The position numbers and the translations under genes were made by a program. A stretch of 64,000 nucleotides of DNA from NCBI RefSeq assembly GCF_031846445.1, contig NZ_JAVRHR010000001.1, forward strand, positions 186,001 to 250,000, given 5' to 3'. The notes beneath the pieces were generated by a model. The model was not told where the DNA came from. It saw only the letters and a program-made list of their open reading frames with translations, and ran no database searches. This document shows positions 1 through 9,008 of the stretch, piece by piece. How positions within the stretch are numbered: position 1 is the stretch's first letter; every line of letters starts with the position of its first letter. Origin of the DNA: Croceitalea rosinachiae. GTDB taxonomy: Bacteria > Bacteroidota > Bacteroidia > Flavobacteriales > Flavobacteriaceae.

Positions 1-1
1 C

Positions 2-775
2 CGTATAACTCCGGTAACAACTACTGAGGATATTTCCTTTATAGCAGAAAAATATGGTCTAAAAGACGAATGGCCGGTTACCTCTGAGCCTTTTATACAA
101 TGGGTAGTTGAAGATAAATTTTCTAATGGTCGTCCTAATCTAGAAAAGGTCGGAGTACAGTTCGTACCCGATGTAAAACCCTATGAAAAAATGAAGCTCC
201 GTTTACTTAACGCCGGGCATTCGGTTTTAGGTATTCTTGGAGCCTTAAACGGGTATAAAACTATTAATGAATGTATTGACGACTCTCTTTTTAACAACTA
301 TTTAAAGCAATTTATGGACTTAGAAGTTACTCCTGTATTGGATACCGTGAATGGTATTGACTTAGGTGCTTACAAACAGAGCTTACGGGAGCGTTTTGCC
401 AACCCAAATATTAAGGATAGTGTAAGCCGAATTTGCTCAGAAAGTGCTGCCAAGCTTCCTAAATTTTTAATTCCTACAATTAAGGAGAATCTAGTTAATG
501 AAGGAAACATAGCACTAGGTACTTTGGTGATTTCTGCTTGGTGTTATTATTCTGACAAACAAACTGACCTGAACGATATGCCTTTGGATGTAATTGATAG
601 CCAAAAAGTAGTATTAGAGAAGACAGCGCAAAAGGGTCCGCTAACTTTTATTCAGCAAGAGACAATTTTTGGTGATTTGGCTAAAAATGAACGATTCGTA
701 ACACTATATGAAACTATGGTAAAAGACTTATATCACCATCGTGATGTAAAAAAGCAGATGGGAAACTTGGTTTAG
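2..775 (+). CDS. Mannitol dehydrogenase family protein, 3' part only (5' end outside window)
   Basis: Open from the window edge in frame 2 to a TAG stop at 773-775, giving 257 residues of what is normally a protein of about 490. The catalytic signature of polyol-specific long-chain dehydrogenases, K-x4-N-x2-H, is visible as KLRLLNAGH at about 194-220, preceded by the substrate-domain stretch EPFIQWVVEDKF. The family oxidises mannitol, fructuronate or tagaturonate with NAD(P), in the cytosol; the missing N-terminal half carries the nucleotide-binding fold, so the substrate cannot be settled here. An internal ATG at 191 is not a start because conserved sequence continues upstream of it. It ends convergently with the next gene, sharing 4 bp. 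Confidence 0.9.
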   Translation, partial: RITPVTTTEDISFIAEKYGLKDEWPVTSEPFIQWVVEDKFSNGRPNLEKVGVQFVPDVKPYEKMKLRLLNAGHSVLGILGALNGYKTINECIDDSLFNNYLKQFMDLEVTPVLDTVNGIDLGAYKQSLRERFANPNIKDSVSRICSESAAKLPKFLIPTIKENLVNEGNIALGTLVISAWCYYSDKQTDLNDMPLDVIDSQKVVLEKTAQKGPLTFIQQETIFGDLAKNERFVTLYETMVKDLYHHRDVKKQMGNLV

Positions 776-1299
776 TTTTTTTTAGATTTCAATCTTTTTT
801 CTTTGTAAAACTCTTTATTGGCAACATAGATAGTTTTATGAACTTCACAATAAACCTTAGAGCCTTCTTTATTCTTTAAAAAAGTAGTTTTTACCAATTC
901 AATTTCATTATTATCAGCAACATCAGCTTTAATTCGACTTAATTCCTCTTCAGTAAATTTAAAATCGGCATACAAATCTTCTTTAGCCGGTCTCTTAAAA
1001 TTTATTTGAGCAGATTTATCCCAAACCACAAAATTCTTATCCAATAGATTCATCAATTGGACCATTGGTATGGGATCTACAGCTGAAAATATACTACCAC
1101 CAAAAATGGAGTTTACATAGTTTCGATTTTTATATGAAATAGGAAGTTTTACTTTAATGAACATTAAATCCTCACTGACCTCAATAATCTTTCCAGTACT
1201 CCTTCGGTACATTGGAGATAGATTAAAACCATGTTTAAACAATTTATGCTTGCTTACAAATTTGGTTCCAATTGCTGTAAGTTTTTGATAAAATGACAT
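772..1299 (-). CDS. DUF4442 (hotdog-fold) protein
   Basis: 175 residues matching the DUF4442 family, a hotdog fold related to acyl-CoA thioesterases. The central region NYVNSIFGGSIFSAVDPIPM resembles the glycine-rich hotdog helix segment where thioesterases bind acyl groups, and the C-terminus is lysine-rich. No substrate is known for the family that I can name, so thioesterase activity is inference. It starts 9 bp after the CocE-type hydrolase gene on the same strand, so the two are probably co-transcribed. Its stop overlaps the convergent polyol dehydrogenase by 4 bp. Confidence 0.8.
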   Translation of the reverse strand: MSFYQKLTAIGTKFVSKHKLFKHGFNLSPMYRRSTGKIIEVSEDLMFIKVKLPISYKNRNYVNSIFGGSIFSAVDPIPMVQLMNLLDKNFVVWDKSAQINFKRPAKEDLYADFKFTEEELSRIKADVADNNEIELVKTTFLKNKEGSKVYCEVHKTIYVANKEFYKEKRLKSKKN

Positions 1300-1308
1300 G
1301 GAATTCTA

Positions 1309-3243
1309 TTATCTCAATATTGAAAATTCTAAACTAGAATCTGTAAATACGGTATGTGTTTGAGTTTTAAAATCTGATTCATCTGCTTTAAAGATATTCT
1401 CCACATAGGTTTGTGGGTTTAAATCAATTAGAGGAAACCAAGTGCTCTGTACTTGAATTTGCAATCGATGTCCCTTTTTAAAAGTGTGGAAGACATCTTG
1501 CAGTTTAATATTTACATCAGTTTTTTTATTTGGTATAAAAGGTTCGGGCTTTGCAAAACTATTTCTAAACCTACCTCGTAACACCTCACTACGCACCATT
1601 AAGTGATAATTACTCATTTTTAAATGGTCTTGCATTTCTTCATTGGTTTCAGCGTCTGAAGGATGTACATCAATTACTTTAACAATCCAATCAGCGGCAT
1701 CACCAGTAGTTGTCACTTTTAGATTTGCCATAATATCACCTGCCAAGGTTAAATCATCTTCTAAAACATCAGTTTCAAAAACCAAAACATCAGAACGTCG
1801 GGCGGCAAAACGTTGGTCATCTGTCATGTACTTTCTAGGTGTAAATACCGATTTTACATCTTCTGAATAAGGTACAGGTTTTTTAACATTGCTTATGAAC
1901 TTAATACCTGTCACACCTTTTTGTTCGGTCGTCAAAGCTTGATTTTCAGATAAGAACATACGTGCTTTTTCAACCTCTTTTGGTGGCCAAGAATCGTATT
2001 CTTTCCATTCTTTGCGACCTGAATCAAAAACATAGGCTTCGGGCAAGCCCGTATTGCCATCGGCTTCACCTTTTAAAAAGTGGTTAAAAAACTTCGTTTC
2101 AATTTTATCTTGAAAAAATGTAGAAATAGAATCGCCAAAATAGTAATTACCTACTAAATTGCGCTCGCTCCTTCTTGCCCAACGCCCATGATCCCATGGT
2201 CCGAAGACCATTGTATTATAGCCCTCTCTATTCTTCTCAATATTCTTATAAGTTTCTAACGGACCATATAAATCCTCAGCATCAAACCAACCACCGACAA
2301 TCATGGTAGCCACATGCGACTTAGATTTATCTAAATGCTGAATCAATCCTTTACTCTGCCATAACTCATCATAATTAGGATGTTCCTTCAGTTCGTTCCA
2401 AAAGAAATCATCCGTCATACCATCTGGCGCTATGGATATTTCGTCCTTTAATCCATATTCAAAAAATGAATTCAAGTTTTTAAGAGGTCCTTTGTCCAAA
2501 AAGAACTGATATTGGTCTTCGGTTCCAATATTGGGCAAAGTGTACCAAGCAGTATCGATGGGTTGGTCGCCATTGGGCCTTGGGGTTCCGAACAAGGAAG
2601 TTGCTCTAAAATAGCTTAACAAATAAGCACCATTATGGTGAAAATCATCAAAAAAGAAATCACCGATACAAGCTTGCGGAGAAGATGCCTTTAAAGCAGG
2701 ATGTGCATCAATAGTAGCGTACGTCGCATAATATCCAGGGTATGAAATTCCCCATACACCAACATTACCATTGTTGTTTTCAACATTATTGACCAACCAT
2801 TCAATCGTATCATAAGTATCAGTGCTTTCATCTACCTGCTCACTTGAAGTTTTATTAGGAATATAAGCCCGCATATTTTCATAGTGCCCCTCACTTAACC
2901 AACGTCCTCGCACATCTTGGTACACAATAATATTCCCCTCTTTCATAAGGTTCACATTGGGTCCTATTTGCCTTCTATATTGTCCTTCTCCATAAGGTCT
3001 TGAACTATAAGGGGTACGTTGCATCAAAATAGGGTATTCTTTTGAGGTGTCTTTTGGTGAATAAATAGTCGTGTGTAAAGTGACACCATCTCGCATTTCA
3101 ATATCTACCTCTTTCTTGTTATAGTTATCAGCAACATAGGTTTCTTCGACTTCGACAGCTTCTTTCTTAGCTGTTTTTTTGCATGATTGAAAACTGATTA
3201 AAAGAAATACAACTAAAGGTAATATGCGGAGCATAGATTTCAT
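1309..3243 (-). CDS. CocE/NonD family hydrolase (X-Pro dipeptidyl-peptidase-like), lipoprotein
   Basis: 644 residues. The N-terminus is a lipoprotein signal peptide ending LLISFQSC, followed by a charged KK/E stretch. The alpha/beta-hydrolase nucleophile elbow GISYPG is at about residue 167, the usual form for CocE-type hydrolases, followed by a C-terminal jelly-roll domain (X-Pro dipeptidyl-peptidase C-terminal domain) from about residue 400. Family members cleave acyl or proline-linked amide bonds (X-Pro peptidases, cocaine esterase, glutaryl-7-ACA acylase); the actual substrate is unknown. Probably cell-envelope anchored and peptide-degrading. An alternative start three codons in gives a more compact signal peptide. 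First gene of a likely operon with the DUF4442 gene. Confidence 0.88.
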   Translation of the reverse strand: MKSMLRILPLVVFLLISFQSCKKTAKKEAVEVEETYVADNYNKKEVDIEMRDGVTLHTTIYSPKDTSKEYPILMQRTPYSSRPYGEGQYRRQIGPNVNLMKEGNIIVYQDVRGRWLSEGHYENMRAYIPNKTSSEQVDESTDTYDTIEWLVNNVENNNGNVGVWGISYPGYYATYATIDAHPALKASSPQACIGDFFFDDFHHNGAYLLSYFRATSLFGTPRPNGDQPIDTAWYTLPNIGTEDQYQFFLDKGPLKNLNSFFEYGLKDEISIAPDGMTDDFFWNELKEHPNYDELWQSKGLIQHLDKSKSHVATMIVGGWFDAEDLYGPLETYKNIEKNREGYNTMVFGPWDHGRWARRSERNLVGNYYFGDSISTFFQDKIETKFFNHFLKGEADGNTGLPEAYVFDSGRKEWKEYDSWPPKEVEKARMFLSENQALTTEQKGVTGIKFISNVKKPVPYSEDVKSVFTPRKYMTDDQRFAARRSDVLVFETDVLEDDLTLAGDIMANLKVTTTGDAADWIVKVIDVHPSDAETNEEMQDHLKMSNYHLMVRSEVLRGRFRNSFAKPEPFIPNKKTDVNIKLQDVFHTFKKGHRLQIQVQSTWFPLIDLNPQTYVENIFKADESDFKTQTHTVFTDSSLEFSILR

Positions 3244-3374
3244 AAACTAAACATTTTGAATGGTAGATAAAACTACGAAAAAAACATAGAGACCAAAGTG
3301 CATGTAAAGCATATACAATCATAAAATCAAAAAGTTGTATTCTTGTAAATAACCAAAATCTTGATCTATAAAAG

Positions 3375-4307
3375 ATGGCGCGAAAAAAGAAAAACTTCAA
3401 TGACCTTGGTTTAGGCACTAAAGAAGATATGGGTGGATATAGAGCCATCAATAAAGACGGTTCTTTTAATGTGAAGAAAATAAATGTTCCATTTTTTGAA
3501 CGACTCAATTTTTTCCACTCTCTTATTACCATGTCTTGGCCACAATTTTTTGGTCTCATACTTTTGGGTTATTTTATAATTAACCTTGTATTTGCCTCTG
3601 CTTACAGTATCATAGGTGTTGAAAACCTAACAGGTTTTAAAACGACGACCACGCTAGAAGGTTTTATCGAAGCTTTTTTCTTTAGCGCACAGACTATTAC
3701 AACACTTGGTTACGGCCGCGTGGCGCCCATAAGCAATTTGGCAAATACCGTGGCCGCTGTTGAATCTATGTTAGGCCTTTTAGGATTTGCATTGGCAACA
3801 GGTTTACTTTATGGAAGATTTTCTAGGCCTTCAACAATGATTCAATATAGCGCAACTGCAGTTATCGCACCTTACCAAGATATCAATGGGTTTATGTTTA
3901 GGGTTGTAAATCCGCAAAATAACCATCTATTGGAATTAGAAGTACAGCTTAACCTCGCGATGAAACGTGAAAATTCTGAATTACGTGATTTTTATGTACT
4001 GGAACTGGAACGCGACAAGGTTGCGTTTATGCCTTATATGTGGACCATTGTTCACCCTATTTCCAATTCTAGCCCTTTGTTTGAACTAAAAGAAGGGCAA
4101 TTGCTAGAAAAAGATGCTGAATTTATTGTTTCTATGAAAGCTTTTGATGAATCCACCTCGCAAAGTGTTTATTCAAGATCTTCGTATAAGGCATCTGAAA
4201 TAAAATGGGGTGCCAAATTTGAGTATACCGTAACCCAAGAAAAAAACGGAATTGTTATAGACGTTGGCAAAATTGATATTACGGAAAAAGCAGCCTTAAA
4301 TGATTAA
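3375..4307 (+). CDS. Inward-rectifier (Kir-type) potassium channel
   Basis: 310 residues with the KirBac layout: an amphipathic slide-helix region (about 40-55), TM1 (about 57-80), pore helix and selectivity filter TLGYG at residues 110-114, TM2 (about 122-146), then an immunoglobulin-like cytoplasmic domain from about 155 to 300. The filter is intact, so it should be a K+-selective channel of the inner membrane; gating ligand unknown. It is a single gene diverging from the CocE hydrolase, and ends 4 bp before the convergent metK stop. Confidence 0.93.
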   Translation: MARKKKNFNDLGLGTKEDMGGYRAINKDGSFNVKKINVPFFERLNFFHSLITMSWPQFFGLILLGYFIINLVFASAYSIIGVENLTGFKTTTTLEGFIEAFFFSAQTITTLGYGRVAPISNLANTVAAVESMLGLLGFALATGLLYGRFSRPSTMIQYSATAVIAPYQDINGFMFRVVNPQNNHLLELEVQLNLAMKRENSELRDFYVLELERDKVAFMPYMWTIVHPISNSSPLFELKEGQLLEKDAEFIVSMKAFDESTSQSVYSRSSYKASEIKWGAKFEYTVTQEKNGIVIDVGKIDITEKAALND

Positions 4308-4311
4308 ACTT

Positions 4312-5565
4312 TTAAAGTCCGAAAACAACTTTAACCTCGTCTACTTTGTCTAACTTTTCCCAAGTAAATAGTTCTACTTCCTTTTCTATTCGCCCATTAT
4401 AAGGTGACTCAAAAACTTTTGTTACCATTTTTGAGGTTTTACCCATATGCCCATAGGCCGCAGTTTCTAAATAAATAGGGTTTCTAAGTTTCAGTCTTTC
4501 TTCGATTGCGAAAGGTCGCATATCAAATAGTTCAGACACTTGTTCTGCAATTTGTCCATCAGTTAAATTCAAATTTGAGGTACCGTAGGTATCTACAAAA
4601 ATTGAGGTAGGTTCTACAACACCAATGGCGTAACTAACCTGAACGAGCATTTCATCTGCAACACCGGCGGCTACTAAATTCTTAGCCGCATGTCTGGCCG
4701 CGTACGCGGCACTGCGATCTACTTTACTTGGGTCTTTACCACTAAAAGCTCCGCCACCATGTGCTCCTTTACCCCCATAGGTATCTACAATAATTTTACG
4801 CCCGGTTAATCCCGTATCACCATGTGGCCCCCCAATTACAAACTTCCCTGTAGGATTGATATGGTATGTAATCCGATTATTGAACAACTGCTGAACATGC
4901 TCGGGAAATTGAGCAACTACCCTGGGGATCAAAATAGAAACAATATCTGATTTGATTTTCACCAACATCTTCTCATCTTCATCAAAATCATCGTGTTGGG
5001 TAGAAATCACTATGGTATCTATTCGCTGAGGCACATTATCATTTGAATATTCAATAGTCACCTGTGCTTTAGCATCAGGACGTAGGTAAGGAATTTCAGT
5101 TCCATCATTTCGTAAATCTGCTAAAACTTGAAGGATTTTATGTGAAATATCCAATGCCAGGGGCATGTAGTTTTCAGTTTCTTTTGTAGCGTAACCAAAC
5201 ATCATGCCTTGATCCCCAGCACCCTGTTCTTCTTTGGTTGCCCTATCGACCCCTTGATTAATATCTTGTGACTGTTCATGAATCAGAGAAATCACCCCAC
5301 AAGAATCACCACTAAACTGATACTCCCCTTTGGTATAACCAATTTTATTAATAACGTTACGCGCAATAGTTTGCACATCTAAATAAGTATTGCTCTTTAC
5401 CTCACCAGCTAAAACAACTTGTCCGGTGGTCACCAAAGTTTCGCATGCTACTTTGCTCTCTGGATCAAAAGCCAAGAAATTATCTAAAAGTGCATCACTA
5501 ATTTGATCCGAAACTTTATCTGGATGACCTTCACTAACAGACTCAGAAGTAAATAAATATGCCAT
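4312..5565 (-). CDS. metK: S-adenosylmethionine synthetase
   Basis: 417 residues, the usual bacterial length. Makes S-adenosylmethionine from methionine and ATP in the cytosol. Diagnostic segments: SEGHPDKVSDQISDALLD at the N-terminus, GAGDQGMMFGYA (the adenine-proximal loop) and GGGAFSGKDPSKVDRSAAY near residue 280. It stands alone and is preceded by a 5' leader containing a SAM-II aptamer at about 5617-5667, fitting feedback control by its own product. The ATG is at 5563-5565 with no strong Shine-Dalgarno, normal for the phylum. Confidence 0.98.
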   Translation of the reverse strand: MAYLFTSESVSEGHPDKVSDQISDALLDNFLAFDPESKVACETLVTTGQVVLAGEVKSNTYLDVQTIARNVINKIGYTKGEYQFSGDSCGVISLIHEQSQDINQGVDRATKEEQGAGDQGMMFGYATKETENYMPLALDISHKILQVLADLRNDGTEIPYLRPDAKAQVTIEYSNDNVPQRIDTIVISTQHDDFDEDEKMLVKIKSDIVSILIPRVVAQFPEHVQQLFNNRITYHINPTGKFVIGGPHGDTGLTGRKIIVDTYGGKGAHGGGAFSGKDPSKVDRSAAYAARHAAKNLVAAGVADEMLVQVSYAIGVVEPTSIFVDTYGTSNLNLTDGQIAEQVSELFDMRPFAIEERLKLRNPIYLETAAYGHMGKTSKMVTKVFESPYNGRIEKEVELFTWEKLDKVDEVKVVFGL

Positions 5566-5616
5566 TATATTCTATATTGTCGGAAGATTTGACGGAAAGG
5601 CTTAAAGAAGTTTACA

Positions 5617-5667
5617 CCACTTTTTAGCATTTTTTATCGAGGTTGCAATCAGTCAAATCCATCCTCA
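5617..5667 (-). promoter_or_regulatory. SAM-II riboswitch upstream of metK
   Basis: Read on the minus strand, the leader carries the SAM-II conserved blocks in order and at the right spacing: stem 5' arm GAGG (5666-5663), loop with GATTTG and TTGCA, stem 3' arm CCTC (5642-5639), then GATAAA and GCTAAAAAG. The arms extend to 5 pairs with a U-G pair. Loop ACU can pair with AGU near the 3' end (about 5619-5621), as expected for the SAM-II pseudoknot. The aptamer ends about 50 nt before the metK ATG, so it does not overlap the start codon directly. Placement in front of metK supports the call; the family identification is from memory of the consensus, not from a covariance search. Confidence 0.85.
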
Positions 5668-5678
5668 TTATTGGTGGG

Positions 5679-5708
5679 CAAAAGTACGTAATTGATTAGG
5701 AAATCAAA
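5679..5708 (-). promoter_or_regulatory. metK promoter (Bacteroidota sigma-ABfr type)
   Basis: On the minus strand a perfect -7 box TACTTTTG (5686-5679) sits 18 bp downstream of a -33 TTTG (5708-5705). Transcription would start around 5672, only a few bases before the first stem of the SAM-II aptamer, which makes the riboswitch the very 5' end of the message. Confidence 0.65.
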
Positions 5709-5826
5709 ACTTTGAAAATCAAATTTTCGCATATGGCCATTTAAGCTTAAATTTTTCTTGTAACTGGATATACTTCGTATATTGCAAGCTCCGACTTTTA
5801 TCAAATAGCCATAAACACACTACACC

Positions 5827-6441
5827 ATGCACATTGCAGTTGCCGGAAATATTGGAGCAGGAAAAACCACTTTAACCACATTATTGTCAAAACATTATAA
5901 ATGGGAAGCTCATTTTGAAGATGTGGTTGATAATCCGTACTTGGATGATTTTTACACCCAAATGGAACGTTGGAGCTTTAATCTGCAAATCTATTTTTTA
6001 AATAGTCGCTATCGCCAAATTTTAAAAATCAGGGAGGCCGGCAAAAAAGTTATTCAAGATCGAACTATTTATGAGGATGCCCATATTTTTGCCCCTAATT
6101 TACATGCCATGGGTCTTATGACCAACCGAGATTTTGAAAACTACAAGAGTCTTTTTGAGCTTATGGAAAGTTTGGTACAACCACCAGATTTATTGATTTA
6201 CCTGCGTAGTTCTATTCCTAATTTGGTTAATCAAATTCACAAACGTGGGCGAGAATATGAGAATAGTATCTCGATTGATTATTTAAGTCGTTTGAACGAG
6301 CGTTACGAGGCTTGGGTGAACACCTATGAGAAAGGGAAATTATTGATAATAAACGTTGACGACATCAACTTTGTTGATGAACCTGAAGATTTAGGTCAGG
6401 TTATTAATAAGATTGATGCTGAAATTCATGGGTTGTTTTAA
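5827..6441 (+). CDS. Deoxynucleoside kinase
   Basis: 204 residues, a standalone dNK (deoxyadenosine/deoxyguanosine kinase group). The P-loop GNIGAGKTT is at residues 7-15, the putative base glutamate sits in FEDVVDNPYL, the catalytic DR motif is VIQDRTIYEDAHIF, and the arginine-rich lid is KRGREYE. It phosphorylates deoxynucleosides for salvage in the cytosol; purine preference is inferred from similarity to bacterial dAK/dGK enzymes. A second, fused copy of this domain lies at 59365-60510 and lacks the DR motif. It diverges from metK. Confidence 0.93.
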   Translation: MHIAVAGNIGAGKTTLTTLLSKHYKWEAHFEDVVDNPYLDDFYTQMERWSFNLQIYFLNSRYRQILKIREAGKKVIQDRTIYEDAHIFAPNLHAMGLMTNRDFENYKSLFELMESLVQPPDLLIYLRSSIPNLVNQIHKRGREYENSISIDYLSRLNERYEAWVNTYEKGKLLIINVDDINFVDEPEDLGQVINKIDAEIHGLF

Positions 6442-6631
6442 AATATCCTAAATTCCAAATATTTGCACATTCCAGTAAAGAAAAGGATAGAAAAATTTAA
6501 TTTATAAATTGGAACTATTCTTTATACCATTAAAAATTTATTTAGGTTTTGATATATCCAAGACCTTCTCGCAGAAGTAATATTCCAAAGAATAAGTCAC
6601 CATAATTTCTCACCTAGAGCGAATATAAATT

Positions 6632-6650
6632 TGTACATCTGTACCCACAT
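6632..6650 (+). promoter_or_regulatory. Putative regulator site A, upstream of the TolB-like lipoprotein
   Basis: TGTACATCTGTACCCACAT. It matches the element at 10228-10246 in 16 of 19 positions (differences only at positions 5-7) and lies 59 nt from the start codon, against 57 nt for the other copy. The membrane-bound AraC-family gene lies between the two targets, so it is the natural candidate binder; that link is inference. The rest of the gap 6442-6709 shows nothing else clear. Confidence 0.5.
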
Positions 6651-6709
6651 ATTCTTTTTTTTTGATGACAGCATCTATCTTTAATAAGATTATTTTTATT
6701 TCATACTAC

Positions 6710-7717
6710 ATGAGGTTCTCACCAATAATTTTATTGCTCATTCTTACAGCATGTCAAAAAGATGACACATCTAATTCCATTAACACGAACCAAGTGGTGG
6801 AAGAACATGATGTAGAGAACTCCACTGTCGATTTTCCTCCCATAGAGTGGGTATCATCACTGGATTTGAATATTGCAATCAGTTCTTCGGACAATGTAGA
6901 CATCAACTATTTGACCAGAAGTAATTTAGATTACAAACCCACATACTCTCCAGATGGTACTCAAATTGCTTTTTTTAGGGTAGAGGACTATGGGGGCAGT
7001 TCCCAACCGGAAAATTGGAAAACCAAAATTTGTGTAATAAATGTGGATGGCACTGGATTTAAAGAACTAACCAGTGGAAATCATACAGATTGGAATCCTA
7101 TGTGGACAAGAGATGGTTCCAATAAGGTTATATTTACTCGATTTATAGGTTTATTCCCCTATAGAACCAGGGTATATCGTGTTGACCTCGATGATGGTCA
7201 AGAGGAAGAATTGATATCTGACCCTTCCAATAGTGAATTTGTGTATAGTGGATTAAAGGATGGTAGAAGTTTAGTGCGTAGAAACGGTGATAATGCTGAA
7301 TACTATTTGCTAAAACCAACTAGTGATGGACCTATATATGAAAAAATAAATTCTCCGAACTATTTCTTGCATAAGATGAGCATCTCTCCAAGTGAAAACA
7401 AAATCACTTATATGAAAGTTAAGGATTTCACTTATGGAATAGATGCGGGGGCCGTAATTGCCTTTGCCGATTTTGATCCTGACCTATTATCAATTTCCAA
7501 TGAAAGGGAGATTACTTTTTATGATCCTAACAATGTGACTTGGTACCCTTGTTGGAATAAAGAAGAGAATCGAATCATATATGCTTTAATATCAAATTCC
7601 AATTCGCGCATTGGTCAAATCCTTTCTTATGAATTAGATAATAATAGAACGTCGATTATTTCTAAGCATTCTTCTAAAAGCTATTGGTACCCCAATGTAA
7701 AAGATGTTGTTAAGTAA
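6710..7717 (+). CDS. TolB-like beta-propeller lipoprotein (PD40 repeats)
   Basis: 335 residues from the chosen ATG at 6710, which places a compact lipoprotein signal (ILLLILTAC) at the N-terminus; an upstream ATG at 6662 would bury it. The residues after the cysteine, QKDD, match the surface lipoprotein export signal described in Capnocytophaga/Flavobacterium. The body holds PD40/WD40-like blades typical of TolB, for example YSPDGTQIAFFR and WTRDGSNKVIFTR. No enzyme motif is seen; probably a binding or scaffold propeller on the cell surface. It overlaps nothing and is followed 34 bp later by the sugar-dehydrogenase gene, so they are likely one transcript. Confidence 0.8.
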   Translation: MRFSPIILLLILTACQKDDTSNSINTNQVVEEHDVENSTVDFPPIEWVSSLDLNIAISSSDNVDINYLTRSNLDYKPTYSPDGTQIAFFRVEDYGGSSQPENWKTKICVINVDGTGFKELTSGNHTDWNPMWTRDGSNKVIFTRFIGLFPYRTRVYRVDLDDGQEEELISDPSNSEFVYSGLKDGRSLVRRNGDNAEYYLLKPTSDGPIYEKINSPNYFLHKMSISPSENKITYMKVKDFTYGIDAGAVIAFADFDPDLLSISNEREITFYDPNNVTWYPCWNKEENRIIYALISNSNSRIGQILSYELDNNRTSIISKHSSKSYWYPNVKDVVK

Positions 7718-7751
7718 TAAAGATACCTTCCATAACTTAATCATTTTTAAA

Positions 7752-8930
7752 ATGAAACCATATACCCAAGCGGCTATTTTACTGCTTTTTGTTATACTAG
7801 CTTCTTGCGAAGATGAGGAAAATCAAGTCCTCCAATTTCCAGAAGAAATATCCGACGACATTCCAGAAACAATTTTTGCACAGGGGTTGGTCGAAATAAG
7901 AACAGTTGCCACTGGGTTCAATATTCCATGGGCAATTGAAGTAATTGATAATGAAGATTTTTTATGCACCGATAGAACAGGTAAACTCTACCATTACCAA
8001 AATGGTGAATTATTTTCCATTAATAATATTCCCCAATCTTATTCTTTTACGCCTGCAAATAATTTGGTGCTGGGCGGCCTAATGGATATAAGTTTACATC
8101 CTGAATTCTCAAGCAACAAGCTGGTATATATTTCCTACGTGGCCAATGATCAAAAATTAACGGTAGCTAGGTTTAAGTTGCAGGGAGACAATGCCGAAAA
8201 CGTGGAAATGATTTTCAAAGCCAATGGGATTTCGGTTGGTTCAAGAATTAGTTGGGAAAACGACACGCATTTCTTTGTTTCGGTAGGTATGGGAGGTGAT
8301 CCTTTTCCGGAACCGGGAGCACAAGATTTATTAAACGACAGGGGTAAAATTCACCGTCTTATGGAAGATGGTAGGATTCCAACAGACAACCCAATATTAT
8401 CAGGTACATTCGAACCTTCAAGTATATGGTCTTTTGGGCACAGAAATCCTCAGGGCATGCACTACGACAAAACGAATCAGGTACTTTATTCCAATGAACA
8501 CGGCCCTCTTGGTGGGGACGAACTCAATGTTATCATCAAAGGTGAAAACTATGGTTGGCCTCTTTTCTCCCATGGTTTAAACTACAATTTTAGTCCTGTT
8601 TCATTTATGACCGAAATAGAAGCCTTAGAAACTACTGTTCTGCCTATAAAATACTGGGGGTATGATTTAAGGGTTTCCCCATCAGGCCTACTTAAATTGG
8701 AAGACAGTAATTTTAAATCATGGAACGGTTCCTTTCTTATGGGATCTTTATATCCTCAAAATTTACTAAGGTATAATCCAGAAACGGATGAAACCGAAAT
8801 AGTACTTGAAAAAGTAGGTAGAGTAAGGGATGTTGCACAACTTCCCGATGGTGACTTATTGATTTCTATTGATAGTAGAAGTCCGAGCCCCTCCGATTCT
8901 GGGCGAATTTTGAGGCTATCTCCCCGTTAG
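7752..8930 (+). CDS. PQQ-type soluble aldose dehydrogenase-like lipoprotein (GSDH family)
   Basis: 392 residues from the ATG at 7752, which gives the signal peptide ILLLFVILASC; the cysteine is followed by EDEEN, an acidic surface-export tail. The six-bladed glucose/sorbosone dehydrogenase fold is recognisable from GFNIPWAIEV, SFGHRNPQGMHYD and EHGPLGGDELN, the last two being family hallmarks around the cofactor pocket. Known members oxidise aldoses using PQQ and calcium. No PQQ synthesis genes are in the window, and many homologues have unproven activity. Probably periplasmic or surface exposed. Second gene of the 6.7-11.8 kb cluster. Confidence 0.85.
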   Translation: MKPYTQAAILLLFVILASCEDEENQVLQFPEEISDDIPETIFAQGLVEIRTVATGFNIPWAIEVIDNEDFLCTDRTGKLYHYQNGELFSINNIPQSYSFTPANNLVLGGLMDISLHPEFSSNKLVYISYVANDQKLTVARFKLQGDNAENVEMIFKANGISVGSRISWENDTHFFVSVGMGGDPFPEPGAQDLLNDRGKIHRLMEDGRIPTDNPILSGTFEPSSIWSFGHRNPQGMHYDKTNQVLYSNEHGPLGGDELNVIIKGENYGWPLFSHGLNYNFSPVSFMTEIEALETTVLPIKYWGYDLRVSPSGLLKLEDSNFKSWNGSFLMGSLYPQNLLRYNPETDETEIVLEKVGRVRDVAQLPDGDLLISIDSRSPSPSDSGRILRLSPR

Positions 8931-9008
8931 TCGCACATTTATTAGTAATTATTAAAAAGAACTTCAATTATCAACCTCTTCATTTTTTTGGCAACTTCAT
9001 TTTACCAC

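Noticed and set aside
3167..3559. Minus-strand open frame of 130 codons spanning the CocE start and the Kir gene
   Set aside because: It overlaps the conserved Kir N-terminus and the CocE signal peptide on opposite strand and has no recognisable domain.
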